NCBI GenBank assembly: GCA_902493125.1
Contig: CABUOF010000073.1
Coordinates: forward strand, 1-8,756
DNA from: an uncultured Collinsella sp.
Lineage (GTDB): Bacteria > Actinomycetota > Coriobacteriia > Coriobacteriales > Coriobacteriaceae
DNA length: 8,756 bases
Direction of reading: 5' to 3'
The notes under the pieces were generated by a model, which saw nothing but the letters and a program-made list of their open reading frames with translations, was not told the origin of the DNA and did not search any database. The position numbers were made by a program, and so were the translations under genes. Below are positions 4,995 to 8,756 of this stretch, piece by piece. The stretch's first letter is position 1; each line of letters starts with the position of its first letter.

Positions 4995-6500
4995 ATGGAG
5001 CGTGCAAGCGGCGTCCTCATGCCCGTCTCATCTCTGCCCGGACCATACGGAATCGGCGGCTTTGGCTGGAATGCCTACGACTTCGTCGATTTTCTCGCCT
5101 CGTGCAAACAACATTACTGGCAGATTCTGCCCCTTACGACGACCAGCTATGGCGATTCGCCCTATCAGTCGTTCTCGGCCCGCGCAGGCAACCCCAACTT
5201 TATCGACTTTGCCGAGCTTATCGAGGCAGGGTATCTGGAGCAGCGCGATATCGATGGCGTGTATCTGGGATCCGACCCCAGCAATGTCGACTACGGTGCT
5301 ATCTTTGACGGCCGCCGTCAGATTCTCGACCGCGCCGCTGAGCGCTTTGCTGCCGACAAGCCGGCCGATTTCGATGACTTTATCCAGGCCAACGAGGACT
5401 GGCTCATCCCCTACTGTGAGTTCATGACCGTCAAAGAGGAGTGCGGTCTCAAGGCGTTTTGGGAGTGGCCCGCGGAGCTCCGCACCCGCGGCGAGGCTTC
5501 CGCCAAGGTCTGCGCCGACCATCCGGCGCATATGCTCTACCACCAGATGACGCAGTACTTTTTCGATCGCCAGTGGAGCCGCCTCAAGGCCTATGCCAAC
5601 GAGCGCGACATTCTCATCATCGGCGACCTGCCCATCTATGTCTCGCGTGACTCCGTCGAGATGTGGGCGACACCTGAGCTCTTTAAGATCGACGCCGCCG
5701 GCAATCCGGTGAGCGTCGCCGGCACGCCGCCCGACCAGTTCTCGGCCACCGGCCAGTACTGGGGCAACCCCATCTACGACTGGGACGCCATGGAGTCCGA
5801 CGGCTTCTCCTGGTGGGAGGGCCGCATTCGCGCCGCCCTCGACATGTACGACGTCATCCGCCTGGATCACTTCCGCGGCTTCGAGGCCTATTGGGAGGTG
5901 CCGTTCTCCTCACCCGATTCGTCCTACGGTTCGTGGACGCAGGGTCCCGGCCTCAAGTTCTTCAAGACGCTCGAGGAAAAGCTCGGCACGCTGCCCATCA
6001 TCGCCGAGGACCTGGGCTTCCTCACCCCCGGCGTCATCGACATGCGCGACAACTCGGGCTTCCCCGGCATGAAGATCCTGCAGTTTGCCTTTGAGGGCAC
6101 CAACTCGTACTACCTGCCGCATAACTACATCGCCAACACCGTCGCCTATGTGGGCACCCACGACAACGAGACGGCGCGCGGTTGGTTTGAGGGAACGGCC
6201 ACCCCGCGTCAGCGTGAGCAGGCAGCCCTGTACACCCATCAGCAGGCCGGCGAACCCATGGCAGATGCACTCAATCGCACCATCGCCGCCAGCGTGAGCG
6301 ACACGTGCATCTACACCATGCAGGATCTGCTCAACTTGGGCAACGAGGCGCGCATCAACACCCCTGCCACGCTGGGCGGCAACTGGACCTGGCGCATGCT
6401 CGACGGCGCCATCACCCGCGAGCTCGAGCACAAACTCACCGACTGGACCGAGACCTACTTCCGCATCCCGTCGGAAGCCGAAATCGAGCTTCCTCAATAG
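4995..6500 (+). CDS. malQ: 4-alpha-glucanotransferase (amylomaltase, GH77)
   Basis: This cytoplasmic disproportionating enzyme transfers alpha-1,4-glucan segments between maltodextrins and releases glucose. It lets short chains be rebuilt into substrates long enough for phosphorylase. The 501-residue protein begins with the family signature RASGVLMPVSSLPGPYGIGGFG and continues with WQILPLTTTSYGDSPYQSFS. The catalytic residues are all visible: nucleophile Asp291 in VIRLDHFRGFEAYW, acid/base Glu338 in IIAEDLG, and Asp390 in GTHDNETARGWFE. Length is normal for bacterial amylomaltase of the compact type. ATG 4995 is preferred over in-frame TTG 4980 and GTG 4983 because GGTGAG is well spaced and the family normally starts just before this motif. 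glgP follows on the same strand after 128 bases, a common functional pairing for maltodextrin/glycogen breakdown. Confidence 0.97.
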   Translation: MERASGVLMPVSSLPGPYGIGGFGWNAYDFVDFLASCKQHYWQILPLTTTSYGDSPYQSFSARAGNPNFIDFAELIEAGYLEQRDIDGVYLGSDPSNVDYGAIFDGRRQILDRAAERFAADKPADFDDFIQANEDWLIPYCEFMTVKEECGLKAFWEWPAELRTRGEASAKVCADHPAHMLYHQMTQYFFDRQWSRLKAYANERDILIIGDLPIYVSRDSVEMWATPELFKIDAAGNPVSVAGTPPDQFSATGQYWGNPIYDWDAMESDGFSWWEGRIRAALDMYDVIRLDHFRGFEAYWEVPFSSPDSSYGSWTQGPGLKFFKTLEEKLGTLPIIAEDLGFLTPGVIDMRDNSGFPGMKILQFAFEGTNSYYLPHNYIANTVAYVGTHDNETARGWFEGTATPRQREQAALYTHQQAGEPMADALNRTIAASVSDTCIYTMQDLLNLGNEARINTPATLGGNWTWRMLDGAITRELEHKLTDWTETYFRIPSEAEIELPQ

Positions 6501-6548
6501 GAGCCACCGCGCCCGACCCCTCCCCACCGTGCGGACGCGCTTGCTTTT

Positions 6549-6588
6549 CCCGCGCGAGGCCACCCCAATCCCCTCGCGCGGGCTTCTT
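6549..6588 (+). terminator. GC-rich hairpin between malQ and glgP
   Basis: CCCGCGCGAGG (6549-6559) and CCTCGCGCGGG (6572-6582) form a perfect 11-bp stem with a 12-base loop, followed by CTTCTTAT. The U-run is broken by C, so termination is probably partial. It may reduce read-through into glgP or stabilise the malQ 3' end. No clear separate glgP promoter was found after it. Confidence 0.6.
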
Positions 6589-6628
6589 ATGAATTGCAGA
6601 CATGAAACAACCCATCACAGGAGAAAAC

Positions 6629-8756
6629 ATGCCCCGAATTAACCTCATGGAACTCGCCGAGCAGTCTTTTGGCACCTCGCTCGAGCAGCTCGACGACCGT
6701 CGCATTTACAAGCTGCTGGTCAAACTCGTGCAGGAGCGCTCCGCCGCCCGCCCGCTCAACAACGGCAAGAAAAAGCTCTATTACATTTCCGCCGAATTTT
6801 TGATCGGCAAGCTGCTCATCAACAATATGATCGACCTCGGCATCTACGACGAGGTTAAGGACCAGCTCACCGCCGCAGGCCACGACCTCAACAAGATCGA
6901 GGAGTTCGAGGTCGAGCCGTCACTCGGCAACGGCGGCCTGGGCCGCTTGGCCGCATGCTTCCTGGATTCCATCGCCACGCTGGGCTTGACCGGCGATGGC
7001 GTGGGCCTCAACTATCACTACGGTCTGTTCCGTCAGCGCTTTGTCGACAACCAGCAGAAGGCCGTCCCCGACGAGTGGCTCGGTGAGCAGGACATCCTAG
7101 TCGACGATGACCGCTCCTACACCGTCGAGTTCGGCGATTTTGCCGTTACCTCCAAGCTCGTCAACATCGACGTGCCCGGTTACGGCCAGCCCACCAAGAA
7201 CCGCCTGCGCCTGTTCGACCTGGCGAGCGTCGACGACGGCCTGGTCCCCGGCAGCTCCATCGACTTCGACAAGACCGAGATCGCCAAGAACCTCACCTTG
7301 TTCCTCTACCCCGACGATTCCGACGAGCAGGGCCGCCTACTTCGCATCTATCAGGAGTACTTCATGGTGAGCAACGCCGCCCAGCTCCTGATCGACGAGG
7401 CCGTCGAGCGCGGCAGCAACCTGCACGATCTGGCCGACTATGCCGTGGTCCAAATTAACGACACGCACCCCACCATGGTCATCCCCGAGCTCATTCGCTT
7501 GCTCACCACCGAGCATGGCGTCGAGTTTGACGAGGCCGTGACCATTGTACGCTCCATGGTCGCCTACACTAACCACACGATTCTTGCCGAGGCGCTCGAG
7601 AAGTGGCCGCTCGCCAGCCTGCAGAAGGTCTCCCCTGCCATCGCCGACATTATCGTCAAGCTCGATGAGATCGCGAAGGCCGAGCACGATGACCCGCGCG
7701 TCGCCATCATCGACGAGCACGACACCGTCCACATGGCCCACATGGACATCCACTTTGGCTTCTCCATCAACGGCGTAGCCGCCCTCCACACCAAGATCCT
7801 GGAGGACACCGAGCTTCATCCGTTCTACGAGATCTATCCCAAGAAGTTCTCCAACAAGACCAACGGCATCACCTTCCGCCGCTGGATCCATGGCGCTAAC
7901 CCCGCGCTCGCCAGCCTGCTCGACGATGTGATCGGCACCGACTGGCGCAGCACCGGCGATCTGAGCAAACTCGCCAAGTTCGCCGACGACAAGGACGTTC
8001 TTGAGCGCCTGGCCGCCACCAAGGTCGAGGCCAAGGCCATCATGCGCCAGTTCATGGCGCTCGAGCAGGGCGTGACCATTCCCTCCAACGCCATCATCGA
8101 CGTCCAGGTCAAGCGCATCCACGAGTACAAGCGTCAGCAGATGCTCGCGCTCTACATCATCTGGAAGTACCTCGATATCAAGAACGGCAACAGACCTAAG
8201 CACCCCGTCACCATCATCTTTGGCGGCAAGGCGGCGCCTGCCTACACTATCGCGCAGGACATCATCCATCTGATCTTGACGCTGTCGCAGTGGATTGCAA
8301 ACGACCCCGACGTGGCTCCCTACCTGCAGGTCGTCATGATCGAGAACTACAACGTCACCGCCGCCGAGCGCGTGATCCCCGCCGCTGATATCTCCGAGCA
8401 GATCAGCCTGGCCTCCAAGGAGGCGAGCGGCACCTCCAACATGAAGTTCATGCTCAACGGCGCCCTAACCCTGTGCACGCTCGACGGCGCCAACGTGGAG
8501 ATTGCCGAGCTCGTGGGCGACGAGAATATCTATACCTTTGGTGCCTCGTCCAAACAGGTCGAGCAGCTCTATGCCGACGGCACCTATGACGCCGGTGTGC
8601 TCTACCGCAAGCCCGGCATTAAACTGCTGGTGGACTTCATCACCAACCCGGCCTTTATGGCAACCGGCAACGCCGAGCGCCTGCAGCGCCTGCACGACGA
8701 CATTAAGAGCAAGGACTGGTTTATGGCCCTGCTCGACATCGAGGAGTACATCCAGA
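6629..8756 (+). CDS. glgP: Glycogen/maltodextrin phosphorylase, 3' end cut by window
   Basis: This PLP-dependent GT35 enzyme releases glucose 1-phosphate from the non-reducing ends of alpha-1,4-glucans in the cytoplasm. The first 709 codons are present and open to the edge. Motifs in order are YYISAEFLIGKLL (about 51-63), EPSLGNGGLGRLAACFLDS, GLNYHYGLFRQRF, LFLYPDDSDEQGRLLRI, INDTHPTMVIPEL, FSNKTNGITFRRW, VQVKRIHEYKRQQM and EASGTSNMKFMLNGALTL. The PLP-binding Lys is 606, followed by TLDGANVEI. The Lys sits earlier than in the roughly 800-840-residue E. coli and animal enzymes, because the N-terminal extension that carries allosteric/phosphorylation elements in animals is short. The total is therefore probably about 750 residues. 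The loop before the Lys reads GTSNMK rather than the common GTGNMK. The ATG has AGGAG (6619-6623) five bases upstream. It works with MalQ. Glycogen versus maltodextrin preference cannot be told from sequence. Confidence 0.96.
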   Translation, partial: MPRINLMELAEQSFGTSLEQLDDRRIYKLLVKLVQERSAARPLNNGKKKLYYISAEFLIGKLLINNMIDLGIYDEVKDQLTAAGHDLNKIEEFEVEPSLGNGGLGRLAACFLDSIATLGLTGDGVGLNYHYGLFRQRFVDNQQKAVPDEWLGEQDILVDDDRSYTVEFGDFAVTSKLVNIDVPGYGQPTKNRLRLFDLASVDDGLVPGSSIDFDKTEIAKNLTLFLYPDDSDEQGRLLRIYQEYFMVSNAAQLLIDEAVERGSNLHDLADYAVVQINDTHPTMVIPELIRLLTTEHGVEFDEAVTIVRSMVAYTNHTILAEALEKWPLASLQKVSPAIADIIVKLDEIAKAEHDDPRVAIIDEHDTVHMAHMDIHFGFSINGVAALHTKILEDTELHPFYEIYPKKFSNKTNGITFRRWIHGANPALASLLDDVIGTDWRSTGDLSKLAKFADDKDVLERLAATKVEAKAIMRQFMALEQGVTIPSNAIIDVQVKRIHEYKRQQMLALYIIWKYLDIKNGNRPKHPVTIIFGGKAAPAYTIAQDIIHLILTLSQWIANDPDVAPYLQVVMIENYNVTAAERVIPAADISEQISLASKEASGTSNMKFMLNGALTLCTLDGANVEIAELVGDENIYTFGASSKQVEQLYADGTYDAGVLYRKPGIKLLVDFITNPAFMATGNAERLQRLHDDIKSKDWFMALLDIEEYIQ

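Overview
The window is GC-rich, with strong G/C preference at third codon positions, and carries high-GC Gram-positive gene types. These include a Tat-exported, coiled-coil cell-wall hydrolase of the PcsB/CwlO/RipA kind, a compact MurB, and glycogen/maltodextrin enzymes. Codon usage and this gene mix suggest a gut coriobacterium close to Collinsella. That placement is inference from general knowledge and was not checked by a search.

Layout from left to right. (1) Positions 1-873, minus strand: a LacI-family transcriptional regulator whose C-terminus lies outside the window. (2) Positions 874-1056: a divergent promoter region with a LacI-type palindrome (AATCGATT core) next to the murB -10 box. 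(3) Positions 1057-2019, plus: murB, a peptidoglycan precursor enzyme. (4) Positions 2020-2240: a convergent intergenic region made almost entirely of fold-back DNA. It has a hairpin directly after murB and then a 148-bp structure with perfect 39-bp inverted arms around a smaller terminator-like hairpin. (5) Positions 2241-3446, minus: a secreted coiled-coil hydrolase with a C-terminal CHAP/NlpC-P60-like domain. (6) Positions 3447-3712: a divergent promoter region. (7) Positions 3713-4774, plus: galE, followed by a textbook intrinsic terminator. (8) Positions 4831-4994: the malQ promoter/leader with a 19-bp operator-like dyad. (9) Positions 4995-6500, plus: malQ. (10) Positions 6501-6628: a spacer with a strong GC hairpin. 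(11) Position 6629 to the end, plus: glgP, cut off by the window edge.

Functionally there are two themes. MurB makes UDP-MurNAc for the wall, and the convergent secreted protein probably remodels that wall. GalE interconverts UDP-glucose and UDP-galactose. MalQ and GlgP form the classic pair that breaks down maltodextrin or glycogen to glucose 1-phosphate and glucose. Same-strand order and regulatory-looking DNA suggest malQ-glgP is a regulated unit with an internal hairpin that could set different expression levels, while galE is insulated by its own terminator.

All recognised genes belong to known families. The least explained item is the long inverted structure at 2091-2238. No tRNA, rRNA, CRISPR array, insertion sequence or prophage gene was seen.
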